The notes under the pieces were generated by a model, which saw only the letters and a program-made list of their open reading frames with translations, was not told the DNA's origin and searched no databases. A stretch of DNA of 64,000 nucleotides, taken from Prunus persica (lineage: Eukaryota; Streptophyta; Magnoliopsida; Rosales; Rosaceae). The position numbers and the translations under genes are program-made. The stretch covers positions 11,579,373 to 11,643,372 of the forward strand of contig NC_034013.1 of NCBI RefSeq assembly GCF_000346465.2, in the 5' to 3' direction. Below, one piece after another: positions 22,665-35,819 of the stretch (positions are counted from its first letter, which is position 1; the number at the start of each line of letters is the position of its first letter).

Positions 22665-24584
22665 TATAAATAATTTGTTAGTGATGAGGAAATATTCAAT
22701 TACAGTATTAATACTGTATTAATCTGTCAAATTCAAAGGGAATACGTAACTTATCTTTGGCTGACATACAAACAAAATTAAACAGCCAATTACATATGGG
22801 AAAAAGTCCCAATTATGCTGTTTGTTGACAAAGAAAGTTGCTACAGGGAGTGAGACTATGAAGCTAAATAAGTACAAAAAAAGAAAAGAGAAATGCTGAT
22901 TGATTGAACCCTATAGCTAGAGATTCCAGTAAAAACCTATATCTTCCTAGCTAGGGTTTCATGGATACAAGCCTAATTTGACAAAATCCTAGTAGCCTTT
23001 TTGTTTTCTATTTTAATACTAATCTATGGAGGTCCGTCCGATATATTATATGGTCTTTTTTTAAGTCTTTACCAAAAGAAAAGAACTATACAAACCTGAT
23101 TAATGTTATTAATTAAATATCATATGTATATATGTGTGACACGTGTTAGCAATTGTGTGGGTTACTTAGATCTGGACGGACAACTGGTCCTGTTTTACAT
23201 CAGTGCATGCCTTTCATTTCATATAATATGGGTTTAAGGTTTAGTTAACTTCAGTTTTTTGGGTCCAACAATGCAGATTCATTATTTGAGGGAACAACAA
23301 TATAAATTCTGCCCCATGAGAAGGACGAGTTGGGGCCATCTGTAAACTCAATGGTCAGCTGTTCGAATCCTATTGTTATTGTGCGAGTTCCTGATTTGCC
23401 TACACAAACACGCTGTGGGGCCTGGAGTATGGATAGGGAATTTTGAGCTTCTGCATTTAATAATCGTGCATTTATTCTTATTTTGTCAAATTTTGATCAT
23501 TATAATAATTTAACGACTTATAATATGAGACGTAAAATTCTAATTACTATTCTCTGTTAACAATGTTAAGTCCAAATAATATTTAAAAAACAACACAAAA
23601 AAACCTATCGGTCAACTACACGACACCATGGTCGACCCCTTAACCCAGGCAACTCCCTCCGCCTATCACAACCAACCAACTTCCCCTCCTCTCTCTCCCC
23701 CGCTTTCTGTCTTTCCTAGTAATTCAACTAACCACCGACCCACGCTACAGGAAACTCCCTCCTTCTCACCAACAACCAACCTGCCTCCTCCTCTTCAATT
23801 TTGGTTTTGGAGAGGTTGATGCTTTACTGATGGGTTTCAAATTGGGTGTTGGGGTGGTGATTGTGGGGCATTAGGATCGACCAAGGGGACGATCCACCAC
23901 TCTGTTGCCTCTATCCCCTACCATGTGATTACAAGGGGAGATAGAAGGGGAGAGAGAAGAGGGGAGGTTGGCTGACGTTAAAGAGGGAAGCCTGTGGGTA
24001 TAGGGTGGTTGTCGGAGGTTTTTTATTTTATTTTAGTTGGTTTTTTTAATTTAAAATTTATATAAACTTAATGGTATTAACTTGGAATTTGACTAGTCAT
24101 ACCTTAAGTCATTAGATTATTGAAAGCGCATAAAATAACAAAACAAGTTTATTCTACATACTGATATTTTGAAGCACATAAAATTATACGACTAAAAGCT
24201 GTTCAAGTTTTGATCAGTAGTAGAAACCAAATTGATATGTCACTATATATCTTTTCATCGGCGAAAAGACAATTGAACAACGAACGTCCCTACGAGACAT
24301 GTTCGTAATAAATTGTGTGTCAATTCAAGTCCAAAACGTAAAACCCCAGTTCTTGAGCTTCAAGAAGAAAAAAAATTATTAATACAAAAAAGAAAACCAC
24401 AACGAAGTTGGTAAATGAACGAACTGAAAAAAGTTGGAAATAAATTGTATAGTTCATGTCACTTTACCTCAAGATCTCACAAAAGAAAAAAGAGACTCAT
24501 CAATACTCATTTTTGTTTTAAAATGATGAACAACTCATTTCTGTTTATAATCATAAACTATTTATTTTTAAATTATAAAAGCAG
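22665..24584. other. intergenic, with one more SINE-like segment
   Basis: At about 23320-23400 there is a GTTCGAATCC B-box-like motif with an upstream tRNA-like head. A C-rich then G-rich low-complexity stretch lies at 23630-24010. No gene was recognised. Confidence 0.4.
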
Positions 24585-24735
24585 TCTTCGGTTAGGTGAG
24601 TTGGACAAGACGGTAAACCCACCCATTTACACCTAAATTCGAAAGTCTCACTTCCTATAAATTAGATTAATTTAGAATAATTTAGACTATTGCTTCTACA
24701 AATAAATAAATAAATATATATATATAATCCCCAAA
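24585..24735 (+). repeat. tRNA-derived SINE
   Basis: The head GGTTAGGTGAGTTGGACAAG (A-box-like) is followed by TAAATTCGAAAGTCTC (B-box-like) and an A/T-rich tail ending in AAATAAATAAATAAATATATA. Confidence 0.6.
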
Positions 24736-27700
24736 ATAATTTCCCATGCTGAAACTTTTTAAATAACTAGCATTCCTGGGTTAGCTTTTTCTTTCCATCC
24801 TCTTCGGTGTCAAATATTCAAACCCTTATCGTTGTCGACTCTTCTTTCATTGAATAGTTTGTCGTTAAAAGAAGAGCAAGTGTGCATGATTTTAGGTTTA
24901 GCCTGATGCAAACTGATTTGATTTATGAATGGAGTGTTTGAATTTAAAAATACTCGAAATTGTTACGGATTTAAATTAATTAAAGTGTGATTTTAGTTTA
25001 AGCTCGTTCGAGCGAGCAAAACATTTAATCTTTTTAGTGAAGATTCCTAACACGCCATGTGGAAAAAGTCATTGGGAATTCTTGCTTGATTTGGGAAGTG
25101 TCAACACTTGTCGTAGCCTTCAAATTATGGCTTAATTTCCTTTTCTGGCAAATCAATTACGCATAGCTCTCAAACTCCATGTATTGATTTAACTTAATCT
25201 CCTATCTTCCTTTTCCTCTTTCCTTCATGGAAGCCACACTTTATATGCCACTTCGATGTAATTAATAAATGGTGCAATGCAATTGATTAGGTAAACAAAG
25301 TAATGGAGCAACATTTGATCAATAGTTTATTAGATAAAAACAAGAGAGGTCTCATGCTCAAATCTTTTGGCATCAATTGTGTGTGTGTGTGAGAAATTCT
25401 CTTTCATGTAGTTTAGACTATCGTTTATATTAAAAAAAACAAGAGGCATTTCAAGATTTTTAGTAATGCTACTTTTGCCATTGCATAGAATATAAGGTTT
25501 TAGTATTGCGTTGGATCATAATAAAATCAATCAAATATGCCTACTGTTATGGAAGAATTACTTTTGGAAGGGATTTCAACATTTTATTGAATTACTTAGC
25601 TAAGTGCAGATCAACAAATTAAGCTTGCCCCAATAATGTAGAATTTTTTTTTGTTTTTTTTGTTTTTGGAAAGGAATATATAAGATATTCAAAGGTGAAA
25701 TAATTAGGAAGCAGACACAGAGAGAGGGGGTGGGGGTTGGGGGAGGGAACCAAGCGTGAGCCAACGGGAATATGATGGGAATGTGGAAATAATTAAAAGA
25801 AAATTTTGTAATCACATCAGATTCTGAGTCACTCGCTGAAATCGGGGTCTTATCAACCCAAAAAGGCTGCCCTGAAAAATGAGAAATGGTACCCCCTTTC
25901 CTTTCCTTTCTATTCACCATTTTCTTACTATAACATTTCTTTTCTATTTGTCCAATCACTTCACTACTTTCTCTGCCTACTCTCCTCTGCTCTGTCCATC
26001 CATCTTTCTATTCTATCCATCTCTTCTCTTCTAATGGCATCCCTTTATTGCATTGCTTTGCTTGCACCTGTACTGTTTTTTTTTTTTCTTAATCCAACCA
26101 ATTTCCTCTGTCCAAAAGTGTTTCTTAGTCGTATTATTGGATCATATTTTTCTTGCGGATTTGGTTTGTTTTAATGGCCAGTCCTTCCTCCCAAGTAAAA
26201 ATAATAACCCATGACCATGAGTTTAGAGATAAAAGTACTCGGAAGCTTCTCATATTTTGTTCTATCTTTTATTTTACGGCATTAAGGTTTTATTCAACGA
26301 AACAAATGAATCCTCGTTTGATTATGAAATTTCAATTTAGACCTACTTAAATTAGGAGCGACGGAAAATATCAAATCACGCATCAAATTAATATATCTAT
26401 GTATTAATATATCAATGTTTGGTTTGGATAAAGTATCATGATTTATTCTTTATTGGGTACAAAATTTGAAGGCAAGCTTCTAATATAAGTAACTAACTAT
26501 CCACAAATCACAGTATATAAAATAGGGAACTTATCCGTAAAGAATTTTATGTTAACTGTTGATTAAAGATTTTTAATCTCAATCATTCATTAGATGCGTT
26601 AATGAATTTTATACTTTCCGTACATATGCAATTCAATGAATGATATTAGAAATCCATAACGTATGTAAAATCTTTAATGGAGCATTTTCTATATTTAGCG
26701 AAGAGGGTTTCTCAGATAATAATGCAGAGGCAGTCTCAAGCAACAGACAAGGTACGTCAGCACTGATCAGCAGTGGGCAGGCAGAGGGCATTTCATTTCG
26801 ATCATTTCATTTCATTTCATTTCATGCAGATATTTGTTATAGAAAAAAGGGTTGATTGATCCATGCCTCTTCCATTCCACAGCTGTTTGTTTCTGTATTT
26901 TTCCATTACCTGTCATGCAAATTTTGAAGTCCATCTTTTTGTCACAATGGGGTTTGCAAGAATCATTCATATTCATAAATATGATATTTACCTGCCCACT
27001 GTCTCTTCATCTCTGCAATTATGCTCTGGCCTTGCCGGTTTTGTTGGTTTTCTACATTTTCTTTCTTTCTCGTCTTTCAACCCTTTGATGTGATATTGAA
27101 ATCCAAAGCATTGCCTTCACAGAGAATAATGCTTTCTTTTAAATTATAATATAAATATATATATATATATGTGTGTGTGTATATATTTAAACTTTTTTTC
27201 TCTTCTGATGAGTTCTGAGAATAATAATATGTAGGGTTTAGGGAATCTACAATGTTCTTTTTCTTAAACTTATAGAAATAATCAGCAGTGTGTTGGGAAG
27301 AAAAAACACCTTCGGGTTATGTTGCTGAAGATAATATCGGGGAAACAAATTTGCGAGTAAATTCTGTGTGCTTTTTGTATTGAATATGGCTACCAAACTT
27401 ATCTTGTACATGTGAGCTCATTACTCTCTTCTTTTTCATCCTTGGTCGAATTAGTGTCAAATAATCCAATATGATAAGTTAAATTGGTGAAATTATAATT
27501 AATTATGACATGACATATAACACGAATAGTGAGTATAATCAGGCAGTGCATCTTTTGGTTAAGCATGAACTTGTGTCTCCTGACTTTTTATCTACTTAAT
27601 AAAGTTCATTTTTAATCATAAAAAAATAAAAAAGCACGAATCACAAGCTATGACATGACACGACTTAATATAATCAAAGTTAATTAAGTCGTGTCATAAC

Positions 27701-29277
27701 ACGATTTAATTATTTATCTAATAATCTGAAAATGAGAATTTATGTATCACGTGGCAGATTGAATGACAAAGGCATCGTTAAGTGGTGATATAAAGAAGAA
27801 AAACATGAACAACAGAGGAGGTAGGAAAAAAATAACAATAATAAGATAGAGAGTTTCCTCTTTGAGGTGTGATATTCATGCCTTATGGTGGTGATAGATG
27901 CATATTCTAAGCATGTAGGCAGACACAATACTATTCAAAGGTTAAAAGGTTGCCTTAGCTTTGTTGATATGACTGAACAAAGCAAGCAGATCCCATGTAA
28001 ATTGTAATGCTGGGATGCCTTGGCTGCTAATAAATTCATATAAAATTTGTAAAGCCAGATCAAACTTTTGGTGTTACGTACTAGTACGCATGGTTTCAAT
28101 TCCTCATGCCGGAGTCGGCAATAAAGCAAAGATTTTCGTAATTAATATAATTAACAAGTTAATGATCCATAGCTGTTGCTACTTTCAATTTGTTTAACAA
28201 ACTAATTAAAGGAGACAGAATTTAACTTTGCTCTGGTGAAGCACAAGCACCCATATAACGTTGCATATTTAATCAATTTTAATGAAGCTAGTGATGACGA
28301 TTTAACAAAGCAAAGATTCATTCTTTCACATGAGCAAAATATTTAAGATTGTTTGTCTCAATAACATGTACTTGGAGACTTGGAGTGAGGAAGCAACACG
28401 AACATAATCTTCATTTCTTTTCTTTTAGGGGTTAAATCAGAATCAAGAATATAATAATTCAATGAGTTATATTCCCATTGTGATTAAAAGTACTATATAG
28501 ATGGTTGATTAATTTTGATGGGACTGTTTCTTTCTTGTGGATATATATAATGCAAATATGGAGGAAGTAGAGAGCGGTAGTAAAAAATAGGGAGATTTTG
28601 AAAAATGCTAAATGAGAGAGAAATTTTTTTAAAAAAGTCAAAATAAACAAAATTGCCCTTATTTATTTTTGGATTTCTTAAGGAATCTTTTACATTTGCA
28701 TGTCTTTGATTTAAAAGTTGAGAGATTTTTCTATTTTTTTTGAAAAAGTTTTGACTTTTTTCGAAAGTAAAAGTTTTTTTGTGGCTAAAACCTAAATTTA
28801 CTTAAAAGATACATGGCGTCTGCAAAATAATAACGCCAAAAGTCCACGTAGCAAAAAAACCAAAAAGAGGTTTCTCCAAATATCCCTCGTACATAAATGG
28901 ATTATTTATTCCAATTCCACAGAAAGGTAAAAACTGCATATACCATACTTGGATGTTCGAACGATAAGAAGCAATACTGTTTGAACTCTAAAATTTACAG
29001 TTTCATCGTTCCAAGCTTAGCTATGATGAGCAGGTGGACTTGTAAACAGCAGCAAGCATCACGAAGTTTGCTGTGCCAAATAGCTTAACAAGTACAAAAA
29101 TTGCCATCTGATTTGCCTAGTTATCTTTGCACCTAACGTAAATAGAAAAAAGAAAGATACAAGCAAACATTAATAGAATCTCATGTGGTTTTGTTTTGTT
29201 CTTTGTTTTTTTTGGTCGGAAATTTGGTTTTGTTTTGTTTGCCTCTTGCCCCAGATATACATTCCCACTCAAGAGTA
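24736..29277. other. intergenic, no gene recognised
   Basis: This is the largest empty block. It contains a pentanucleotide (ATTTC)n run at about 26795-26825, a TA/GT microsatellite at about 27155-27187, and a short inverted phrase around GACACGACTTAATATAA/AAGTCGTGTCATAACACGA near 27655-27705 typical of TE debris. I looked for conserved microRNAs and found none beyond MIR319. Confidence 0.45.
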
Positions 29278-29503
29278 ATACTATTTAGACACACAACATT
29301 GACCACCTTATGTGGCAACTGATGTGTCATGCCATGTCAATTAATGAATGTTGCCATGTCAATTAAAAAACAAATTAAAAAACCCTAGCATTCCTAGTGA
29401 GTGGCTTCATGGCAGCATTCATTAATTGACATGGCATAACACATCAGTTGCCATATAAGGTGGTCAGTTAATGTGGTCCATGTTGTGTGTCTAAATAGCA
29501 TAA
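29278..29503. mobile_element. foldback MITE
   Basis: The left arm CTATTTAGACACACAACATTG ... ACCACCTTATGTGGCAACTG ... TCAATTAATGAATG is repeated inverted on the right (CATTCATTAATTGACATGGC ... TGTTGTGTGTCTAAATAG). Each arm is about 90 bp around a small loop. There is no coding capacity. It sits about 420 bp beyond the 3' end of the BTB gene. Confidence 0.8.
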
Positions 29504-29920
29504 GCCAATTTGTTATTGGAATTGGGCCGAGTTGAAACTTGACCTGTTTTTGGGTGCACGAAATTTAGACTTCTTTTTATTAAAAAAAAATTGGCAGAAG
29601 AGTTGAAATTCGGTCTCGAAAAAGCCCATTTCACTACATATTCCATTACCAATAGAGCCAGAAAAAAACAGTAATTTACTGAAAAGATAGTTGAAAAAGA
29701 AAATGATAAAGGCAAAAACAAAAGGTTTTCAGTAACCCTACGTTTTTCATTTCTTTGGGAACGAAGAGTTGAAGATATGAGAACAGCTTGACCGGGGTAA
29801 ATTAAACTACAACCCAGTCTTTGATGCCAAAATGTACCTAAACCTGCCAGACATCTAAACTACAGGGGGTGTTAGACAAGGCAATCAAAGCTCTTCCAAA
29901 TCACTCCGCCTAGAAAGGAC

Positions 29921-32900
29921 TCATTGCCTTATGGTGAGCTCAGCCTTGAGATGGAGAACAGAATCGATGAAATAGATGCTGTCATCGGCCATGAATGACG
30001 TCCAGGGTATACCAAACAAGTTGCGATAGCCAACAGCCTTCCCTCCGGTGAAAGTGTAATTTCCTTTGTATTTGCTCAAATAATCCTCCCCGGGCTTTGA
30101 CCTTGCTGAGAACTCATAGTCAACTGTAAAACTAACCGATCCCTTCTCTTGCATCCCCAAAAACAGCCCAAAGCAATGAAATGAGCTTTGTTGGTCCATG
30201 TTGCAATGGGCTGATAAGAAAAATCCCTGCCCACCAAGGTGAAAAGCCTGTGAGTACACCCGACCACCTGGAAATAACCGTGCACATTCTTCGCGCTTTA
30301 GGTCCAGGAACACAATACATTGGTCATGGGGTTGTTCAAATTCCACCAGCTTGATTGGCCGGTATTTGTAAGACCGCTCCCCAAAGCGACGATCCCCTAG
30401 AGCAAGGGAGCGCTGCCTGAATGGTGCCTCAGCCTTAAAAAACAAAGACTCAAGTACTATCTTTGATGCAAGTGCAGGATCAAAGTCATTGCAGGTTAGG
30501 ACCTTCCTAAGCTTCCGGCACGACATGTGTGGAAAACGAATGAGCCGACCAAGGCGTGAGCCAAGGACTTCTCGTCGTTCTTCCAGTTTTGGATAATGGG
30601 ACCGAGCCCACCTTAGCACAAAATCATAAATGCCATCCTCTGATGCCACCTGGAGATCATCACTAGACAGTACAGCCTCAATACCGGCCAGGGGCAAGTT
30701 CAGCACCTCATCCTGGAACCTGATAAGAAATATAGCAGTTCAAGAATCATACTGTTGAATATGCAATTCACTCAATAAAGATAATGGATTAAATCAATTA
30801 ATATCGACTGATTTAATCAACCGAGAATGGAGGGAATGGACACTTTACAAGAATTCAGGCCATATAAGTAAATGTTAATACTGGAAGAAAAATAGGGAAA
30901 ACAAAAGGTGGTTGCATGTTTAGGAAATAAAAAGGCTCTGAAAACTTATTTACCCAAACATAAACAAGAGGCCTTCACAAATGGGTGGAAACAGAAAAGG
31001 ATTAGAACACTCGAAAACTTCAAGTAAAATTTTAAAAAAAAAATATATATATATATATATATATCTCCAAAAGAGACTAGAGTTGTGTGAAAGAAGCTCA
31101 CTTGGATATCTCTTTGTAGCATCCAGCAAGGAACTGTTTTGCTGCATCTGTCAGTGGCTGAACTGCATCAGCCATCAAAACACTAGACGGAAGGTCCAAA
31201 TAAAGCAAAGCAGACTCGCGAGTCATAGGAAACTTCCGCAATTCCCTACTGCAATATCTCATGCAAGATGCAACCTCAAATTTGTCAGCAACCTTGAACA
31301 CATCCAACAAAGCAGGAGGTGTTATCGTGGATAGAGTGTTACTATACATAAAATTAATAAGGTCCATGAGGGCAGCTTCTTCTGCATTTGGATTAAAGAA
31401 AGAAAGTGTAGTTATTGTTAGAGAAGGCTAACACAAAATTTAACGATTTTCTTTTTTTGAAGAAATAGCATAACTACAGTTTGCAAATTTCCTTACGGAG
31501 ATAGATCAACATTTTTAACCATCTAATAATACAATTTGGGAGCAATTACCAGATGCGTGAATTCTTAAAGTTACTTGCCGTTGTTCTGACTCTCTCATCC
31601 CATTCGAAAACAACTATAGGAGGCACAAAATGAACAAGTTAGTGACTGGAGATAGCCATTGAACAAAAGCAGCAATCACCAGGACAGGATCCCTCACCTT
31701 ATAGAAAAATGGACTCTTTGCAGCCAAAATTGGAGAACTGACATGTATGGTGTTGACCTTGAGAACTGTAGAACAGTCCATGCTCCAGGACGAGTCATTA
31801 CTATGCACAGCTTCATCAACTACAAAAGTTTCTAGTGAATCGTCAAAATCCTACCATAGCCATTCAATAACTGGATATTAAAATACAATACACGATGGTG
31901 ACCCAGAAATAACACAAGCCACAGAAGTAATTGATATACAATGATGATACATAAATGTGTGCTCTTTCAAATGTAATAAAGTAGATTTTCATGAGAAATC
32001 ACCAAAGCAGTATACTAGTAGTAGGAAGAAAACAAAACTTCATATTCTGTACATATGAGTAGGGTAAGCTAATTTAGATTGAAGGCAACAAAATTCATGC
32101 AATTTTTCCAGTACAGGCAGATTGGCGAGTAACAACAAGAGAGACCAAAAGGATGTACCTCTTCCAACGCCAGAAGGTGACTCGTTCATTGCCGCAGCTT
32201 CCTCATCTTGATTTTCAAATGCCACATCATCCACTGTATCTGGTATGTTACAGTTTAAGACCTGCTCCTCACTGTGCGCAAGAATGTCCTCAGCTAAGAG
32301 CAAAAGAGCAATTATAATCCAAATCAGTAATATGGATATTCACATGGATTCTAAAAGCAAAAGTTCACATTTTCTTTTCTAGTAACGTAAAAACTAGAGT
32401 AAGTAAAATACGTGTGCTGATGCACGAAATGCCTAAACAGTTCAAACTCAAGATAGTAAAGAAATGTGGCAGGAAAAAAAAGAGAGGAAAGAATAAAAAC
32501 TAGAAATAGGAAGAATTCTTGTTAAACAGAGACAACATACAAAGGCCATTACACCATCATATTGTTATTATATGTTAACCAATAAGGTATTACAAAACAC
32601 ACATGCTATTAGATACCGCAAATTCAATAACTGGTGCTGAGTATTTATATTATTACCCATTTCTTCAAAAATAGCATCCTCTTAATTAAATTAACCTCGT
32701 TAACTGAAATTTAAAAACTTATCAACAATCATGGACACGGCAAAGTGCCATAAATGTAGTTTTCTCTCACTGTAGTAGACTATCTTACACGACAAACAAA
32801 ACAACAAGCCAACATAACATGCACAAAAAAAATGTAGCTTTTTGCCTAAATTCAAGAAACTATGCTTTATGGGGTTGTGCATAAACTAACAAACACTTCA

Positions 32901-33425
32901 CATTTTCAAACCCTAAACCCTATCGACCAAAATTAAGCCAAATGCACACGCACCCACTTGAGCACTATTAAGGCACACACACTCCCCATCAGTTCCACTC
33001 AAAGATCCATAAAGAAACCATTAAAGACCTCCACTTTCCTTCGATTTCCCTCGTTTTCACAGCAAGCAAACAAAACCCAATTCCATCCAGACCACCAACC
33101 ACCAACCGAAAAATTTCAAAATTAAATGAATAAATAACTATAAAAAAAAAAAATTACCACTGTCTCTCTTAATATCGGCCCTCCTTCTCTTTTTGTTACG
33201 CTCCCAGTCAGAGGCGGTGGAACATCCCACACCGTCGGGTTTGGCCTCGGGGGAATCGGGTACGATTTCGATCCTCAAAATCCGATCGGAGAAATTGATA
33301 TCATTGAACGCGAAGGTGAAGTCCTGGGCCTCCGGGTCGGAGCCCGACTCGCCAAGCCCACTCGGCGATTGGTCCGAGTCCGTAATCGTCCGACGACGGA
33401 GAAGATCGACGTTCGGTTTCGTCAT
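29921..33425 (-). CDS. BTB-BACK protein, LRB/POB1 type (CUL3 adaptor)
   Basis: Six exons on the minus strand: 33425-33158, 32293-32159, 31819-31698, 31613-31550, 31381-31102 and 30719-29921. GT-AG sites and phases close to 555 residues, close to the known length of Arabidopsis LRB1/LRB2. The N-terminus has [18 protein letters not shown] and a basic stretch [11 protein letters not shown] (nuclear signal). The BTB core (about 140-265) includes [19 protein letters not shown] and [11 protein letters not shown]. The BACK region follows (about 285-390: [19 protein letters not shown]). A conserved C-terminal domain contains [20 protein letters not shown] and [21 protein letters not shown] proteins bring phytochrome B and PIF3 to CUL3 ubiquitin ligases in the nucleus (family knowledge). 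All conserved blocks are present, so it should be functional. Confidence 0.95.
31047..31064. repeat. (TA)n microsatellite in BTB gene intron
   Basis: TA run within intron 5 of the BTB gene, about 40 bp from the donor site of exon 5. Confidence 0.9.
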
Positions 33426-34019
33426 GTCCACTGCGAAACCCTTTGCCCAATTCAAAATGCCTAAAATTAAACGAGTAAAATAAACAATATAACGTTAACA
33501 GGGGGGCTTATCTTTCAATTGAAAAAGAATGCTAACCCGCACGGGCGGTCGTCCGGGTTTTTTTTTCTTTCTAAAAATTAGATAAGTTTATTTTTTCACG
33601 AAAATGAAAAAAAAAAAAAATCTAATTATTGGAAGGAGGAACTCGAACTTAAATAATTTACAAATAATAGGTTTGTCCGCCTCCCTTCTGTCCGTGTAGT
33701 TTAGATTAAAAATAAAATAATTAATTATTGAATAAAAGAAAGTGAGAATAAAAATGTGATAACTATTAGGTTATGTTAGAGCCCATGTGTATAAAATAGT
33801 AATAGTTTTATTCGAATTACAATGTAAGCATACATAAAATTTCAAGTTAATTTAATTTCTAAATCCACTTAGGGCTCGTTTGGTACACAGGACTGTCTTG
33901 GCATGGACTGTGTTTAGGGACTGGTTTGGCTTGGCTTGGCTTGGTCTAAGTTGGATAACACTTATCCTGCGTTTGGTGTATGCTTGGACTATGACTAGAA
34001 TTTTTTTTATTTTTTCAAA

Positions 34020-35544
34020 AATATCTATATATATATGTATATATGTATTTTATAATATATATAATATGTATGTATATATACATACATATAATATATATAT
34101 GTATATATACATGTATATAAGTATATTATAATAATATTATATATTTTAAATAATATAAACGTACATACATATATATATATATAAGTGTATATAGGTGTAT
34201 ATATGTATATTATAATATACATGGGTATAATACATATACATATATTTATATATATGTATGTACAGTCCCCTTATATTGAGGGATCCCTCAAATAATTTTA
34301 TTTGAGGGACGCCCTTTAGAGTACCCTACAATTCTTTTCCCAATAATCCAAACCATCTATTTTTTAGGTATTCATTCATAGATCATCCTTACAAAAAATT
34401 AGACAAATCGGAAACCGTTTCGACATCCAATTGTGTCTTACAAAATCAATGAACACGGTGCTTTAAGAAAAGTACTAAAATTTCAATAACTCAATTGAGT
34501 GGTCACATGATATCGGATTCAAGTGATTTTTTGTAGAGATGATCTTTGAATGAGTATCTACAAAATAGACGGTTTGGATTAGTGAAATACAATCCGGAGT
34601 GGGGCCTACAAGAGGTGTCCCTCAAATAAGCTTATTTGAGGGATCCCTCAATGGAAGCTCTCTGTATGTATGTATAATATAATATATATAATATATATGG
34701 GTATGTTATAATAATAATAATAATATACATGTATATACGTGTATATATGTATATTATATATGTATTTATATATACATATACATTATATATATTATAAAAT
34801 ACATATGTATATATATTATATATTATAATATACATATATATACGTATATACATGTATATAATATATGTGTATATAGGTGTATCTATATATTATAATATAT
34901 ACATATATAGGTGTATCTATATATTATAATATATACATGGGTATAATACATATACATATATATGTATATTATAATAGATAATATATATGGGTATGTTATA
35001 ATAATAATATACATGTATATATGTATATTATAATATATATACATATAGTATAAATATATAATGTATATGTGTATATACGTGTGTATATGTATAGTATAAA
35101 TATATAATGTATATGTGTATATACGTGTGTATATGTATATATACTTATATATATATATTACATATATACATGTATGCTATTATTATAATATTAATATGTA
35201 TGTGTATATGAGTATATTATAATAATAATAATATACGTGTATATATCTATATGTATTTATATATTATATATGTATATATGTGTTTATATATATATATGTA
35301 TATACGTGTATATATGTACATTAATATATAATATAATATATATTACATATATACATGTATACATGTATGTATTATTATAATATTAATATGTATGTGTATA
35401 TGAGTATATTATAATAATAATATATGTGTATATATCTATATGTATTTATATATATATATATTATATATGTATATATGTATTTATATATATATACATGTAT
35501 ATGTGTATATACATGTATATATGTACATTATAGTATATGTGTAT

Positions 35545-35595
<51 letters not shown>

Positions 35596-35630
35596 TATGT
35601 TATTAGTATTACAATATAATATATGCATCT
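34020..35630. repeat. AT-rich micro/minisatellite field
   Basis: Long stretches of TATATA, TATGTATA, GTATATACGTGT and ATAATAATA repeats, including tandem phrases of about 50 bp (e.g. around 35037-35150 and 35180-35420). The many apparent Tyr/Ile-rich open frames here are repeat artefacts, not genes. Confidence 0.95.
34262..34665. mobile_element. nested MITE with GAGGGATCCCTC ends
   Basis: The outer ends ACAG...CTGT enclose inverted copies of ATTGAGGGATCCCTCAAATAA (left about 34277-34300, right about 34633-34655). The left flank reads TATGTATGT and the right ATGTATGTA, so a target duplication cannot be separated from the surrounding microsatellite. It has no coding capacity. Confidence 0.75.
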
Positions 35631-35819
35631 TATATATTGGTGAACATAGGACTAGCTAATCCTCCCTTTCTACATGGGTTTAGTAGTCCCCTCCTAGTGA
35701 GGTATTTTTGGTGGGCCCGGTATTAGCAATCCCATCTAAGACTAGAATTAAATGAAACAAACATGGTACTAAATTTAGTCCAATCCAGTCCAAGCCAAGC
35801 CTGTGTACCAAACGACCCC

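Larger units (their letters stand above)
33872..35819. mobile_element. Tourist/PIF-like element expanded by AT microsatellites
   Basis: Left end GGGCTCGTTTGGTACACAGG and right end CCTGTGTACCAAACGACCCC are inverted copies. They are flanked by TTA on both sides (33869-33871 and 35820-35822), the PIF/Harbinger (Tourist) signature. Inner similarity also includes GGACTG.../...CAGTCC. Most of the interior (34020-35630) is a TATATG/TATAC microsatellite with an (AAT)n run at 35545-35595. A second MITE is nested at 34262-34665. Confidence 0.8.

Noticed and set aside
26869..26895. miR396-like TTCCACAGCT motif
   Set aside because: Only the first ten bases match. The rest diverges and no paired star arm was seen.
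33880..35606. Tyr/Ile-rich and poly-Asn open frames on both strands
   Set aside because: They are translations of TATA/AAT microsatellites and carry no gene signal.
34020..35630. CRISPR-like or origin-like direct repeat array
   Set aside because: Plant nuclear AT microsatellite with irregular units and no conserved spacers.
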